Assembly (NCBI RefSeq): GCF_023343835.1
Contig: NC_064447.1
Coordinates: forward strand, 9,196,501 to 9,260,500
Source of the DNA: Lagopus muta
Taxonomy: Eukaryota > Chordata > Aves > Galliformes > Phasianidae
Direction: 5' to 3'
DNA length: 64,000 bases
Shown here: positions 47,061-59,508 of the stretch, piece by piece
Layout of the letters: the number at the start of each line of letters is the position of its first letter
Position numbering within the stretch: the stretch's first letter is position 1
Made by a program: the position numbers and the translations under genes
Notes under the pieces: generated by a model
What the model was told of the DNA's origin: nothing
The model's database searches: none
Seen by the model: only the letters and a program-made list of their open reading frames with translations

Positions 47061-48469
47061 GAAGATCTGTGCAGCGCTGAGCTCTGAGGGCGCCAGCTCC
47101 TCTGCTGCCAGACACCAGTTTGGGACGGGTGATCGTGCCAAAGGTTTCAGTGTTTTTAATTTATTCTGAATTCCAATCTTGTCTTTTTTTCTCAGGAGAT
47201 CTGATCCTGAGCAGGTGCTGACAGTTCCTTCGGCTGAGCTCGGGGCTCAGCTCCTGCCCCTGAGGAGAGGATAAATCGGTACAACAGGGCACTGCTGCTC
47301 CGCTGGTCAGGGTCTGTGGTGTTTTAAATCTTTAATTGCCTCTCTGATTGTCCTTTGATGCATATGCTCCCAGCTGACTCACTTGTGGTGTGAGGTATAG
47401 CGTTCAACAGTGTTGAAATGCTCTAGAGATGGGAACACTGACATGCCTTGGAGGGATAACTGACTTGACTACATTAGCGAACATGAATTCTTCCATGTAA
47501 TGGATGTAGGTTTGAGTGTCACGCTGCTGAGTGGTTTTTTATAAAGCAAATTTTAAGTAACTATCTGCGGGAGTCTTTTTTTAGAGAAATCACTTCATAA
47601 TCTCTGAGAACTGCTTATGTTCTATAAAGTAGAATCTGCCTGCTTTTCTAGCAGATAGATCATTGTGCCAACGACAGACGAAGTGCTTAGCAATTCTCAC
47701 ACAGGGTGCCAGGTGCACAGATACCAAATCCATTCAAGACTTGTGCTAAAAAGTTTGGAACAGACATCCCCTGAGAACATCAGCAGTTCCCCAGTATTAA
47801 AGATTATTTAGATTTGGATGGCTTGATGGTTCCTTTTATATATATAAAAAAAGTAGCATCTGACAACTGTTTGATAAATATCAGTAACATCTCTGAACAT
47901 ACATGGAACTGAAATAAAGAAAGGCTTTCAGGCAGGCTAGCAAGTAACCACAGCCCAACTTTGGTAGAAATGGAGAGGACTTGGGTAGCTCACAGGAATG
48001 CAAGGTTAAGTTGGCAGTCTGAAAATGTTTTAAAGTAGTTTAATGTTAAATAAAAAAATCTCAACGAAGGTGGTTTTCAGTGCAACACTCATACTTCCGC
48101 CCGCATAAATGGCCTTCTATATAACGAGCTGCCTTAACAAGTACAGTTGGACTTCCCAGACAGGAGAAGGAAGGTAAATATTTTTCAGAGGCTTGTGCTA
48201 ATGGAATTATTTAATGCTTTGAAAAAAATTACATTTGTGTGAAAAAAACAGATAGCAGTAAAATTTGTAACTATTCCTTAGCCAAGTGCAAACAATAAAG
48301 GATTGTCTTACTTCAGACAGCTTGAAATACTTTTTATTGAAAATATGATGTTTAGGCCAAAACATTTGTGTTAAAAATCTGCTCGTTATTCCTCCCATGA
48401 GTAGTTTTAAATGATTTGTTTAGATCTTTTTTAAAATCTAAATTAATTTTCTCAAATTACAGATAAAGA

Positions 48470-48538
48470 ATGGCTCATTCCAGTTCAACACGGGACTTTG
48501 TTGCCCTTTCAGATCTGCATCCAAATCTTGCTCGTCCT
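48470..48538 (+). CDS. MEIOB: MEIOB coding exon 1 (residues 1-23)
   Basis: The acceptor ctcaaattacag ends at 48462, seven bases before ATG, so the exon itself probably begins at 48463 with a tiny 5' UTR part. It encodes [20 protein letters not shown] and three further residues, and ends cgtcct|gtaagt in phase 0. Confidence 0.92.
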
Positions 48539-51500
48539 GTAAGTCTCAGTGACACAGTACTTTTGTTCTCAAGTGAAATTGTATATGACTGTATTATATT
48601 ACTGCAAAATTATGTAATTGACGTGTATTTAGATACTAATAGCATTAGTATAATTGTTAGATATAAAGTACCTTACTTTCTTTGTGTATAAACCAGGAAA
48701 ATGAAAATTGATGCTGTTGTTGTCCATAGTATGTGGATACCCCAACTATAGATATTGACTGGACAACTGAGTGTCTGAAAGAATCTGAGGCTTCTTTGTG
48801 GTGTTTTAAATGGATGCAGAATTAGTAAAGCATGTACAGAGTCAGTATTATGCAGTCACAATACATCTGTAACCTACAATAGTCTTTCACCACAAGCTAT
48901 GAACACAAGGCCCAGACCTGAAGTTCTTATTTGTGTGCTCAATCCCTCTGAGCTAACTAATGTAGTCCTTAATTACTCACACAAAACTCTTGTTGAATGG
49001 TATGGTGTTTTAACGGGATAAAAATCTCACAATTACATCTCAGATAGGACTGTTTCTGTTTGTTTAGGACAAAAAGCAGGTTTTGCAGTTGTCAGGCTAT
49101 TAAAGGAGCTAAAAACTTTGCTTGTGGGAGTACAGAAGTGTAGGATGAACCATAAAGTAAACTTGGCAAACAGCAGAGGTTGGTACTTGGTAGTTTCATG
49201 CAGATGTTTGAATGTCTGTATGATTTTCTTTTGTTTGTTTGTTCCTGACACAAATGAGAACAATCTTCCCAGGAGCAAGAGCTGAACAAAGGAGTGTGCT
49301 GTGTAACTCATTTGTTTTCTCTTTTGGATTACAGATGGTTGAATTATAACTAGAAAGTCTGGGGACCCAGTTTTTAAAATTCTTTTCTATCCACAATCAT
49401 GTTTTAAAACAGGAGGGAGAAGGCTACAGTGCTCCCTCTGCAATGTCTCCCACCCTTTGCTCTGTCTAGCCCACTAGTTATAATGTGTGTTGAGCATTTG
49501 ATGCTGCAGGAAGCTGATGCCTGGAGAATAAAACAGAGAAGCTGCACTTCCACATGGATACCATGTTACAGCTGCATCTCTCCATGCAGCAAGAAGTAGA
49601 TGTGTGCTTACAGAACCGTACGTCCAACAGGAGATCTGATGTGTTGTGAAAAGCTGAAAATAAGCTTTCCTATTCCCACAGCTTTTTATTTGGAGGGGGA
49701 CAATTTAGCCCTTTGTTTCTTTTAAGAAGAGCAATAGTGTTCATTAGACAAATGAAACAGAAATCAGAGAAGAGAGATGAACAAGGGAAGAGAGTTGTGG
49801 ATGCTCTCGCAGTGGCACTGTATGCTCTTCTCAACTTATTAGAAACTCCTGTTCTCCAACAAAATTAATTTAGTCTGTCACTCACCAGTACTACCAAATA
49901 CAGGGATTCACTGACTTGGTTAAAAGCTTTTATCTGTACAAATAAGACCAATATTGAGTATTGCAATTAGCAAATGTGCAGGAAATAGAGTATTTTTAGT
50001 AAGGTAGCTTACCAGTATCTTAAGATAGACTGATCAGTATGTATCTAAATCCTGTAATTTTTTACTTTGCAGCTTGTTTTTTAAAAGTAAAATGGATGGG
50101 GCTGTAAGAAACTTGCAGTGTTGTAATGCTGTAGTGTCACGATTTGGTCGAGCAGCCTCAAGCACTGCCCTGCCAAAAAAGGCAGCATGCCCTACTCCTT
50201 AGTGCCAGGCATGTTCCACTCCTCCTCTTTTGGCAAAAGCAATGCTTGTACAGTTGCACAATAAATTGATCAGGGAAATGATCTCTGGAAGTTTTTATGC
50301 CCTCTTGCACCCTCCTTTCCCTCAATAGTTTTCAGCCAGATCACTTCCTTTTGTTAGCTTGCTTGGCAGGCTTTGTACTAGTAAGAGAACGATGAATGTA
50401 TTTATACACAGTGGAGACCTCTTTTGGAAACTGCAGATTTACATGAGCATAGTTTGTGTGAAAAGTCATCCTAAATATCAGTTCTTCACTCCAGCAGTGT
50501 GATGGAGTGTGTACTGTAGTCAGATTTAACTGAATTTTTTATTTTTATTTTTTTAAGAAGCAAATCCAAAAATAGAAAAGTAAAATTCTAATCTAAATCA
50601 CCGTGTCTTGTAGATAGATAGAAAATATTCATTACAGAAAGGCTGGGAGAACTAGGATGTTACACAGTTAATGCCTGCATCCTTCTAATGAGTTTGTGTC
50701 CATCAGGATGGGATAACACAGTGACCTTGCTCCATCTAGTGATTCAAAGTACACAGGGATCACGAGACTAGATTTTTGAGTGCACATGGGTGTTGTATGT
50801 TTGTAGTCAGTCAGATTGCAGTGTTTGATGAATAGACGCAAAATTCAGTTGCTTATTAAATTGCTGAACTGCCCCATGCTAATTGACTGCTGTGGTTCCA
50901 CTGCTGGGACGAGGAAGTTGTGGAGTACAGCAGGTAAGTTCACGTGTGTGCTGTGAAAGAGATGTGGTGCACTTAATGGTTTCATTCCTTTCATTCAATT
51001 CATCCCTTTTGGAGTTTATGGCAATTAGGGTAATCTGCTGAGAAATAAATGTAGTGCTAGTTTATAGTGGAAGATAGCTCTGTAGCCTCAGGGCCTTTTG
51101 TGTTTCCACCTCTCTCTTTTTGCTGTATTATGATGACATTCTCCTCTTCCGGTCTTCGCTACCAGACAAAGTTCCCAGAAGCACTTCTGTGCTCTTTTCT
51201 CACAGATAATATATATTATTGTATATTATTCCAGAATATTCTACATCAACATACTATAAAATGTGGTATTTCTGTAATCCTTACTAAAAAAAGTCTGAAA
51301 CTACCGCTTGTCATGCTTTTCTGGGCCACTCACTGTGTTTTTACCTGTGTTCAACACAGTAAGTTGTTCACAGCTCAGGACATCTTGTTGTGTGAGTGTT
51401 CCTAGCAGTTTTGTTCTGCAGTTGAGACTGGGCTGCTTTATCATAATAAACGAAAGTTTAGCAAAGCAGACTAAGATGAGTTTTGTTTTCGTACTCAAAA

Positions 51501-54500
51501 AACGTTTATTGCCTAAGGTCTCACTGTGGTCATTTGAAAGGCACAAAGCACTGTAGAAATGTATGTTGTTAAGATGAGGATGGCATAAATGGCCATCCCT
51601 GTGGGTGTGCAAGTGTGCATCTCTGTGGTGACAGCAGGGAGAACAGTGGGTGCTTAACTGTGAAATAAACTCTGTCCAGCCTTTTCGTAGTGGATTTAAG
51701 GAGATATGAGGCCTCTGCACAAAACAACAATATTACTGCCTACCTGAGGAGATGATACCACAAACAGGCAGAATTATGAATGTTTTTGGGTGAACTTTTG
51801 TCCACTCGTTGATTTACAAACAGAAACAGATGTAGCTCTTTTAATATCTTTAATCACGTTTTTTAAAGTAACATTGTATGTTTATGTTTTAGCCCTTTGT
51901 TCATGGGGTACTGTGGAATAAACAGATTAAAGTGATTACCAGTCAGAAATATGCTTATTATCATCAGCAGAGTACAAGTCCATGAAATCTAATTCATCAT
52001 ATACATCTGTGTTTAATACTCTTATTCTATAATCTTTTTATTTTTTAGAATGTAATCGGTGTGGTTATTGGAAAAACAGATGTCAGAAGCTTTCCAGACA
52101 GAAAAAGTAGAGTCTTTTAAAACCTTTTTTACTTCATTTTGTTATGTGGTATACTTCGGCATGTCTGACTGAAATTGATATTTAAATGATAAACAGACCT
52201 CTGAGTCTAAAGTGTATAGAATAGAAATGCCCTCCCAAAATTGTGGGGGGTGGGAAGCAAGAGGAAAGAGAGCAGTATTAGTTTGGCTAAATGGTATCAA
52301 TTAGAATCCATACTGAAAAATTCCAGCGTGGAAGTATTTCAGGGTCTGAAGAAGACAGTATCAAACTGAACACACTGCTACCACGCACACTGCTGGTGCT
52401 GATTATGGCTTGTTCCTCTCCATTCTCCCAGAGAAATGCTGAGGGCCTTTCTTAAGGAGTGAAACAAATAATTTATGGTCTGAGCAATGCCAAATCAATA
52501 TTATTGTATATTCATAAAGAAAAGAAATGGGAATAATACACCGATAATACACAGTTAATTGGATAATGAAACAATGTACCTACAGCTTGGGGACAGACTG
52601 CTAGGAAGCATCTGGCTGCAGCTATTCCAGCTCTGTGCCACTGTGCTGAGCCAGCCTGCTGTCTGTCTCTTGGCTCTCACACGTGGGCACAGCCCTCTGC
52701 AGGCTGCCTGCCCACCAGAACAAGTTTGTTAGTACATACACTTACAGTCTTGCCCGATAATGTGTGTCAACACCAAGGATGACTGCTTTGGATCTAGCGA
52801 CCTACAGTTCTTTGGTTGCTCTTGCATTAGATTGTTAAGCTTCTGTGGCGCTGTTAAGTGATACTCGGATGTGGGCACTCAGGTAGAGGTACCACTGTAG
52901 GGACGGCAGCCTATTGCAATCCTCCATGTGTTTACCGACAAGTCTGCTGACCTCTAGTGGTATTCCCCACATTGCTGATAGTGGTTCTCTGACAGAATCT
53001 AGCAAAACCCTGTAGCAATAGTTTTTATACATACATTCTAGAATCGAGTCTAGTTGAAACCAAGGTGTGCCAGTGAATGCTAACAGTAGTGTTTGTTTTT
53101 TGCAGACATTGGGTCTGAAAGATACACATTCAGTTTCACTATTCGTGATTCACCATCTCATTTTGTTAATGTCAATTCTTGGGGCAGAGAAGAATATATC
53201 CGATCGCTTTCAGAAAGCTTCAGAGTTGGTGACTGTGGTAAGTTGGAGTTTATCCTTAACACGTTTCTGTTTGAATGTGTTTTTGTTTTTTTCCCCAGTA
53301 AACCAGTGTTATGTATTTGTGGTTTTGCTATATTTTCCTCAGAGGAGATGGAAAGCAGTTTAATTGGAAACAAATTGTTCAGTTACGTTCAGTATGAAGA
53401 GGAGTGAAATAAGATCTCCAAGTTTTAAATTCAAAACCAGTAAATGTGTCAACAAAAAGACCAAATACAAACCCACTGAATGCAGCCACCCACGTCTCAC
53501 CTATGGTTAAATGGATCTAAATTCTTACATTACATGATTATAAATTATGAAAAATAATCTCTGCAAAGTAGTTCAGTGTTTTTCTTTGCCTTCATTACTC
53601 ATAGGTATTAATATGATTGTTCATTAAAAAAAAAACAACAAACAAACACAAGAAAAACCTTCAATTTATTTACAGTCTGTGCTTTTATATCATTAATAAA
53701 AAGACTGCTGGCCACAGTGCAGTGTTTGGATAAAAGCTGTGACTATGAAGACTGTGCACACAGCAAATTTTAGTCATTTTGTTTCCATTAAATGCCTTGA
53801 GGACTCCTGTGGGACTCTGGCTATAATGCAAGCTGTATGGCCAGATAATGTTTTCAGAATGGAAGCATTTAACAGAAGCTGCTGCACATGCATGTTCTTT
53901 TCCATATCCTACCTGGGAAACAATTCTATTCTTAAAATTCCTTCTCAAGCATTCGCATTCAGTGTTTTAACTGAACTCACTGCTGTTTGATTGCAGTTAC
54001 AATTGAAAATCCTTTAGTCCAGTCAAAGGAAGGAGAAAAGGAAGAAAAATTCAACCCTGTAACTCCGAGGTAAATGTACAGTGCAGACTGGTAGCTCTTT
54101 CCAGAAGGACCAGTTCCTTTCAGTGCCAGCCCACTGCAGCAGCTGGCTATCGGTAGAAGCAGCGGTCAAATAATCTCAAATTAAAACATATTCTTCATTG
54201 CACACATTTTAATTTTTATTACAGCTTTGCTGTGAAATAATAAAAATAATAAAGATATTACTAAAGTCATAGATGAATTTCTTTTGAAAACCTGCTACCA
54301 AATCCAGTCTGACTGCAGTAGTCTCACTATGTCACAATGCCAATTACCTGCATTACAGCCATTTCAGAACTTATTTCATTTTCTTTATTGATAAGAACTG
54401 AAAGACTTAAAAATACATATTCTACACTGCTCTCTGGATTTCCAGTTCTATAAGCATTCAGTACACAATCATAAATCTTCTGCAGGAGGAAAGGTCTACA

Positions 54501-57500
54501 TTTATAGTTAAAAATTACTGAAACGTTGAAATATGTATCCATCTTTAAGGAAAATGATTTTTTCTCATGAATTGAATCAACATTCTAGACTGTTAATGAA
54601 TTGGTTAAGTGAAATATTAATTGATGTTTGTTTTGTGTGCATGTGTGCTGCCTACTATGTAGTTGCTACAAATTACTGATCAGTGAAAATCATTCAGTTG
54701 TCAAAACCTCTTCATGCTACGAAATGGACACCAAGCTACTTTCTCTGCTGCACCTGCCTGTCAAGGACCCCCAGGATTATTATTCACTGGGTGATATCAC
54801 TGCAAATGGACAGAGCCTTGATGGAAGAATTCTTAATGTGCTTGCAGCTGTAATGTCAGTAAGTCAAGGCGCCATCAGACTGGTGCTTTTCTTCTTAGCA
54901 GGGGTAACTGCACTGCCTTCATGTGAGTACTGATTTTTGGACTCAGGCAGTGGGATCACTGCTGTTTAGGTTGGCAGTGATTTCAACTGATCTGAAGTCT
55001 GAGCTACGTGAAGTTACCATCTGCAACACAGGGGAGGAAATGAAGGGAATGGAAATGTTCTAAATAGTCTTTTTGAAATCATGCATGTGAAAGCAGGAGA
55101 TAACTTGCAAATATATAAACTGCTGATTTTTATAAAGTAAAATGTGTCTCTTTATCTTGAAATTACTTCTAAATTAAAATTACTACTGTTAGTATACATA
55201 ATTTTATAACAACCTACACCTATAGGTGGATAGGTTTTATTTAGTTGTGTATAGTTCCTCCCTCCCCCCACTTTTAAAGTCATCTGTTAAGTTTTAAGTT
55301 ATCACCTTATACTCCTAAACACTGAGAGTGCTGCTGCTTACATATTGCTCCTCTGTCTTTTTAAAGGTTGGTGAGCCAAAGTATTTTATAACTTCAGACA
55401 AAAGGAAAGGTCAGAGGTGTGAAGTAAAGCTCTACGATGAAACAGAGATGTCCTTTCCAATAATATGGTAAAATATGTTTTAATTTACTAAAATACATTC
55501 ATGCAGGAGCAGGAAAAGAATTAAATGCATGCTGCTTATGATACTGTCTTAAATGCTTTGTTATTTGTGTGGTAATGAGGCAGCAATAGACACTAAATAG
55601 AGACTTTAAAAAGTCTCCATAGAGTAACCCTACATGTCTAGTTGTATGACTTACAGACTGTTAGCTAACAGATGGCAAAATGAAGCTTAGTTCCAAATGG
55701 CTGTATTTTTTTTAATTCAGAATTTTGCACTTGTCCAGGACGTGGCATTTAAAGGTTCATTCACTTCTACCACAAACTAGTGAGGGGAAAAAAAAAAAAA
55801 AAAAAAAAAAGGAATATCCTTCATTTCTAAAGCCAAACAGAATTTAGAAGTGCAGAGGAGATAGGTGTGGTTTTTAGGAGTCCTTGAGCAGTGAACGACA
55901 TGAGAGTGAAGACATTTCAGAGGCCATCGGTGAAGAGCTGGCTGAGCAATGCCAGGTGAAAAGTAAAGAGCTGAAATCTTTCTGTAATTAATTAAAAACA
56001 GAACAAAGCTGTGCTTTGCCAGTACTCTTGCCATCCAAACTTAAGAGGAACTGCATGACATTTTATCAAGGGACCTAAACATTAAATCATCATTGTTGAG
56101 GGCTACTACTGACCTCACTCTAGTCTTATTCACAATTTACAAGGATTCCAGTGTTGGAAAGCTGGCTGAACATCTGCCCTAGTGATGTCAGCAAACAACT
56201 TGTTCCCAGAGCAGAAGCTCAGATGACAAGCAGCTACTTTCTCTCCGATTTGCTTTAGTTAGAAATCACTTGATGCTCAGCTTTGAAATAATGCAGTATT
56301 TTTCCAGGTGTGATGTTTATTTTGAACAGTCTAACAGCCCTTTATTTTATCTTATTTGGCATGGGATTAAACAGGGACTGTATTGGGCCACACTTAAAGC
56401 ATCCTGGCTGGCTGTGAACTAAATGCATGTGGATAAACAGAGTATTTCATTTTGTTTGCATGTGCATGTAATGAGGGAACTGTTCTCTTTGAGCAATTTA
56501 GTTATAACTGTATTATTTAGTAGTTTTGTACTTAAAAGCACTGGTGCTCTTTCAGAAACGTTCTGACACATTAACTTCTTTTGGTTCAGTTGGGATAATG
56601 AATCTATCCAGCTTGCACAGAGTTGGATCCCACGAGAAACAGGTATAATTTTCTGTTTTTCCCTGTTGTTTTTTTTTTTCTTCTGTAATTCCTAATGCAA
56701 TCTGTATTCAAAAGTAACAGACTTTTTATTTTATGCCCAGTAATATTTGCATCAGATGTGAGAGTAAATTTTGACAAATTCAGGAACTGTATGACTGCAA
56801 CTGTGATATCAAAGACCATTATTACAACTAATCCAGGTGAGAGCTGTTGACATATCATTTTAATATTAGTAATCACTACAGATAAGAAAGCATGAGTGAA
56901 TTTGTTGGAGGTCTGATTTCTACCAGTTTGCCTCAGAAAGCTTCCTGCTTCTTGTCTGTCATATAGTGACCAAGCTTTTGGCTTCCACAATACTATTATG
57001 TGTCTGTCTGTCTATCTAATCTAAGCAGCCTTCATACATTCCACTGTATGAATAAAGCACACATTCTACTGCTAAATAGTTAGAAGAAAACAAGAGAAAT
57101 GCATTTCTTGGCCAATTCCAAGAGGCATGCTGTGGGTTCTACCTGAACTAAAAAAGTTGTACAATTTTTGATCTATCTGTATATTACATGCATTTATTAC
57201 TTAAAAATGACTGGTTTTTTTTTCTTTTTTTTTTTTTTTTCCCCAAGAAACTGCAGAAGCAAATATTCTCTTCAGCTTCATGAGAGAGAGTGCACAATCA
57301 GGAGCTTTGCATGATAAAATGGAGGAGCAGTCGAAAGAGTCCATTAACTGTAAGTGTGGATCCAAACACTGATTTTATGAAACTAGATAAAGTTGTTTCA
57401 TGGTGCAGCTCAAATTTCAAGTTCATAGTCTTTTTAGAAAGTAAGCCATAGCCTGGCTGCATACTTCAAGTCTGGACTGTTAACAGGGCTGTTCCTTAGG

Positions 57501-59508
57501 TTATCACTTATGTATCTCCATGCTTAGTGACAATGCAAGTGTGAGGCCTGACATGCTCTTTCTGGCTTAAGTAAGAAACACTGCAAGTTTTGGTCAAAAA
57601 CTCATTTTGAGGAGATACAAATATTAACTATGAGATTTTCTTGATTTTACTCTTTTTTTTTTTTCTTTTTTTTCCCTCCCACAATGATGAGCCTTCTCCA
57701 AAAGGAAGACGTGCACTGCTTTTCTGATGCTTTTGATCATCTCTTCTTAAGGTCCTTTTCATGTTGCTACTCTTCTGTGTTGTTTCTTCTTAGACTCACA
57801 TGTCTTTTAAATTTGTAGTGGAGACTATAGTTGATGTTTATACTGTGAAGCAGCTGAAAGAAAAAGCTTTACAGAGTGATGGAAAACCTGAACCCGTGTT
57901 TGGCATTATTTATGGTTACATTTCCATGCTGGACATTGATGATAATGTATCTAAAGTTATTCGCAGCAGATGGTAAGCAACTGTTTCTTCTAAATTTGTG
58001 TTTTAGAATGTTTTTTTCTTCTCCCCCTGACCCAAATTAGATAGAACGGTATTTAGTCTAGTTCTGGACAAAAAATAAAGCAGCTCTAGCAGTTGGCATC
58101 TGAATTTCTGTTGCATAGAATTTACAGCATCAGCAAGGAAGAGGAGCTGGCTTTATGAAGGACTTTCTGGTCCTGGAGGAAGGAAAGAGAAAGAGGTTGT
58201 TTTTTTTTTCTCACATGGACTTGAAAGTGTAGATGATGATTTGATCTATTTATTTTTTTAAGAGTCTCTTGGGCAATCTCAGCCTTAAGAACAGGCTCAA
58301 GCAAGAAGGACTTGCATGCACTAATTACCTTTCTGTGTTTCAGCTCAGTGTGCCGTTTTGTGGTGAATGAAACATCAAACACGTGCAACTTCTGTGGTGA
58401 CATCACTCCAGATTCAAAGTCAACCTTTGTGAGCTTTGACATCCTTGTTGATCTGACAGATCACACAGGCACTCTTTATTCTTGTTACCTCTCTGACTGC
58501 ATAGCTGAGGAAACCTTAGGCTGCACTGTAAGTAGAAATAAATGAGGTTGTTCTTATCTTGCTCCACAGCTCAGATGAAATGAATCTTACAAATACCTCT
58601 AACTGTTCTTTATATGTGCAAGTTCTTCATATACATGTCAGTAAAGACGTAGAAGTCATTGGCTGCTGATAAGAAACTTGTTAAATGTAAGAGTGATGAA
58701 TACCCTACTCAGAATATTACTTTAATTGATCAACACTTCCCAGAGAAGATGGTTGCAATCCCCTGCAACTCACTGTGATTTATCTGTTATGTACATGTAT
58801 CAAAGACTGTGTTAAAATTGAAAAGTACAGCTTACAAATGCATTAAATCCTCTTTTCATCATCATTTTGTTGCGGAGACGTTACAGCTATGTGCTGAAGT
58901 GTGCTGTGATGTCATGTTATTAACAGGTCCAGGAGTTCCTCACTCTACCAGAAGACAAGAGGACTGCATTGAAATGGCAACTTCTTCTAGAACGGAGCAA
59001 GATTTATTTTAAAGTTGGTATCTAATGGAAAACAGCTACTGTTGTAAATTATTATTAGGTAGTATGTTTAATACTGAAAAATTCCATGTCAATTCTGCTG
59101 AATTTTTCAAAATAAGCATCAGTTTTTGTACATATTTGGAATATTCCAATATGCCTCACACTATATTGGATTCCTTTTTTTCATAGAACTGCCTATTTTA
59201 GGATAACCCTAAGCTGATTCCCTGTTTTTAAACTTCCTCTTCTTAGTAAAACTGTTCTTACTCTTGTATCCACTTCACCCTCTGCTTCTGCTTTCAGGAA
59301 AGCATTTTACTTTGGTACTAAGAGATACTTAATATCTGTTCATTGATACAGCAGTAAAAACAAAGTCCTTTATTCATTTTTGCAGATTACCTTGTCACCC
59401 AATTGGAGAACTGGTCTGAAAGCAAATATACTCTCGTGCAAACTAGCGAATCCTATAGAAGCAAGTCAGAGCCTGCTGGGAAAGAAGCTGCAGCACGTGG
59501 CTTGGTAA
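48470..59508 (+). CDS. MEIOB: Meiosis-specific protein with OB domains, MEIOB (13 coding exons joined)
   Basis: The coding sequence is join(48470..48538, 52049..52106, 53106..53237, 53997..54069, 54663..54858, 55367..55467, 56590..56642, 56741..56836, 57248..57349, 57819..57972, 58344..58527, 58927..59013, 59386..59508), 475 codons plus stop. MEIOB is an RPA1-like single-stranded-DNA-binding protein that works with SPATA22 and RPA in meiotic double-strand-break repair. Matches to remembered mammalian MEIOB include [71 protein letters not shown] and EETLGC. OB-fold regions cover the N-terminal, middle (about 165-270) and C-terminal parts. A CxxC-x10-CxxC zinc-ribbon-like set lies at C345, C348, C359 and C362. 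The start ATG has A at -3 and G at +4. All phases agree and no internal stop appears, so the gene looks intact. Confidence 0.95.
52049..52106 (+). CDS. MEIOB: MEIOB coding exon 2 (residues 24-43)
   Basis: It follows ttatttttttag and encodes [19 protein letters not shown], the first strand of the N-terminal OB region. It ends gaaaaa|gtagag with one base of the next Asn codon (A|AC). Confidence 0.93.
53106..53237 (+). CDS. MEIOB: MEIOB coding exon 3 (residues 43-87)
   Basis: It encodes [19 protein letters not shown] and continues with [11 protein letters not shown] and SFRVGDC, nearly identical to the mammalian segment. The donor is gactgtg|gtaagt, leaving one base. Confidence 0.95.
53997..54069 (+). 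CDS. MEIOB: MEIOB coding exon 4 (residues 87-111)
   Basis: After tgtttgattgcag it encodes [20 protein letters not shown] followed by VTP. It contains a charged Glu/Lys-rich linker like the mammalian one. The donor is ccgag|gtaaat, leaving two bases (AG|T, Ser). Confidence 0.93.
54663..54858 (+). CDS. MEIOB: MEIOB coding exon 5 (residues 111-176)
   Basis: It encodes [20 protein letters not shown], then [11 protein letters not shown] and [11 protein letters not shown], ending LNVLAAVMS. The exon ends atgtca|gtaagt in phase 0. It leads into the conserved middle OB fold. Confidence 0.95.
55367..55467 (+). CDS. MEIOB: MEIOB coding exon 6 (residues 177-210)
   Basis: After ctttttaaag it encodes [20 protein letters not shown] and [10 protein letters not shown], part of the middle OB fold. 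It ends aatatg|gtaaaa with two bases of Cys210 (TG|T). The following Trp-Asp-Asn lies in exon 7. Confidence 0.94.
55788..55810. repeat. Homopolymer, 23 A, in MEIOB intron 6
   Basis: An uninterrupted 23-base A run is followed by ggaatatcc. I see no retroposon body or target-site duplication beside it. It is probably length-polymorphic. Confidence 0.8.
56590..56642 (+). CDS. MEIOB: MEIOB coding exon 7 (residues 210-228)
   Basis: It encodes the tail of the [18 protein letters not shown] stretch after the acceptor tttggttcag. It ends aaacag|gtataa with one base of Val228. Confidence 0.94.
56741..56836 (+). CDS. MEIOB: MEIOB coding exon 8 (residues 228-260)
   Basis: It encodes [20 protein letters not shown] followed by [12 protein letters not shown]. 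This closes the middle OB fold, the region reported in mammals to bind single-stranded DNA. The donor is atccag|gtgaga. Confidence 0.95.
57248..57349 (+). CDS. MEIOB: MEIOB coding exon 9 (residues 260-294)
   Basis: A long pyrimidine tract (57215-57244) leads to ccccaag and the exon encoding [20 protein letters not shown] through EQSKESIN. The linker residues differ most from mammals, as expected between OB folds. The donor is aactg-type att-aac-t|gtaagt. Confidence 0.92.
57819..57972 (+). CDS. MEIOB: MEIOB coding exon 10 (residues 294-345)
   Basis: It encodes [20 protein letters not shown], then [20 protein letters not shown] and IRSRC, the start of the C-terminal OB region. The first zinc-ligand-like Cys (C345) is split across the junction (TG|C). 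The donor is agatg|gtaagc. Confidence 0.94.
58344..58527 (+). CDS. MEIOB: MEIOB coding exon 11 (residues 345-406)
   Basis: It encodes the [18 protein letters not shown] cysteine set, then [19 protein letters not shown] and AEETLGCT. The four cysteines parallel the zinc ribbon in the C-terminal OB fold of RPA1. It ends tgcact|gtaagt in phase 0. Confidence 0.95.
58927..59013 (+). CDS. MEIOB: MEIOB coding exon 12 (residues 407-435)
   Basis: After tattaacag it encodes [20 protein letters not shown] followed by LERSKIYFK, matching the mammalian [15 protein letters not shown] segment. The donor implied by the match is tttaaa|gttggt, a weak GT site. If it is not used, the frame continues V-G-I and then stops. 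Confidence 0.88.
59386..59508 (+). CDS. MEIOB: MEIOB coding exon 13 (residues 436-475 and stop)
   Basis: After tcatttttgcag it encodes [20 protein letters not shown] followed by [20 protein letters not shown], paralleling the mammalian GLKISVLSCKLADPTEASRN tail. It stops at TAA 59506-59508. An overlapping longer frame with a hydrophobic tail is a shadow. Confidence 0.92.
   Translation: MTLSPNWRTGLKANILSCKLANPIEASQSLLGKKLQHVAW

Noticed and set aside
46479-47087. A 202-residue open frame upstream of MEIOB
   Set aside because: It sits in a GC-rich patch, opposite a long antisense frame, with low-complexity Ser/Leu/Pro content and no family resemblance. It is better read as promoter or 5' UTR sequence.
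44144-52755. The same 16-mer tacatacacttacag plus a similar following tctgccc at about 44145 and 52733
   Set aside because: A match of this length is expected by chance about once in a window of this size, and flanking sequence does not align.
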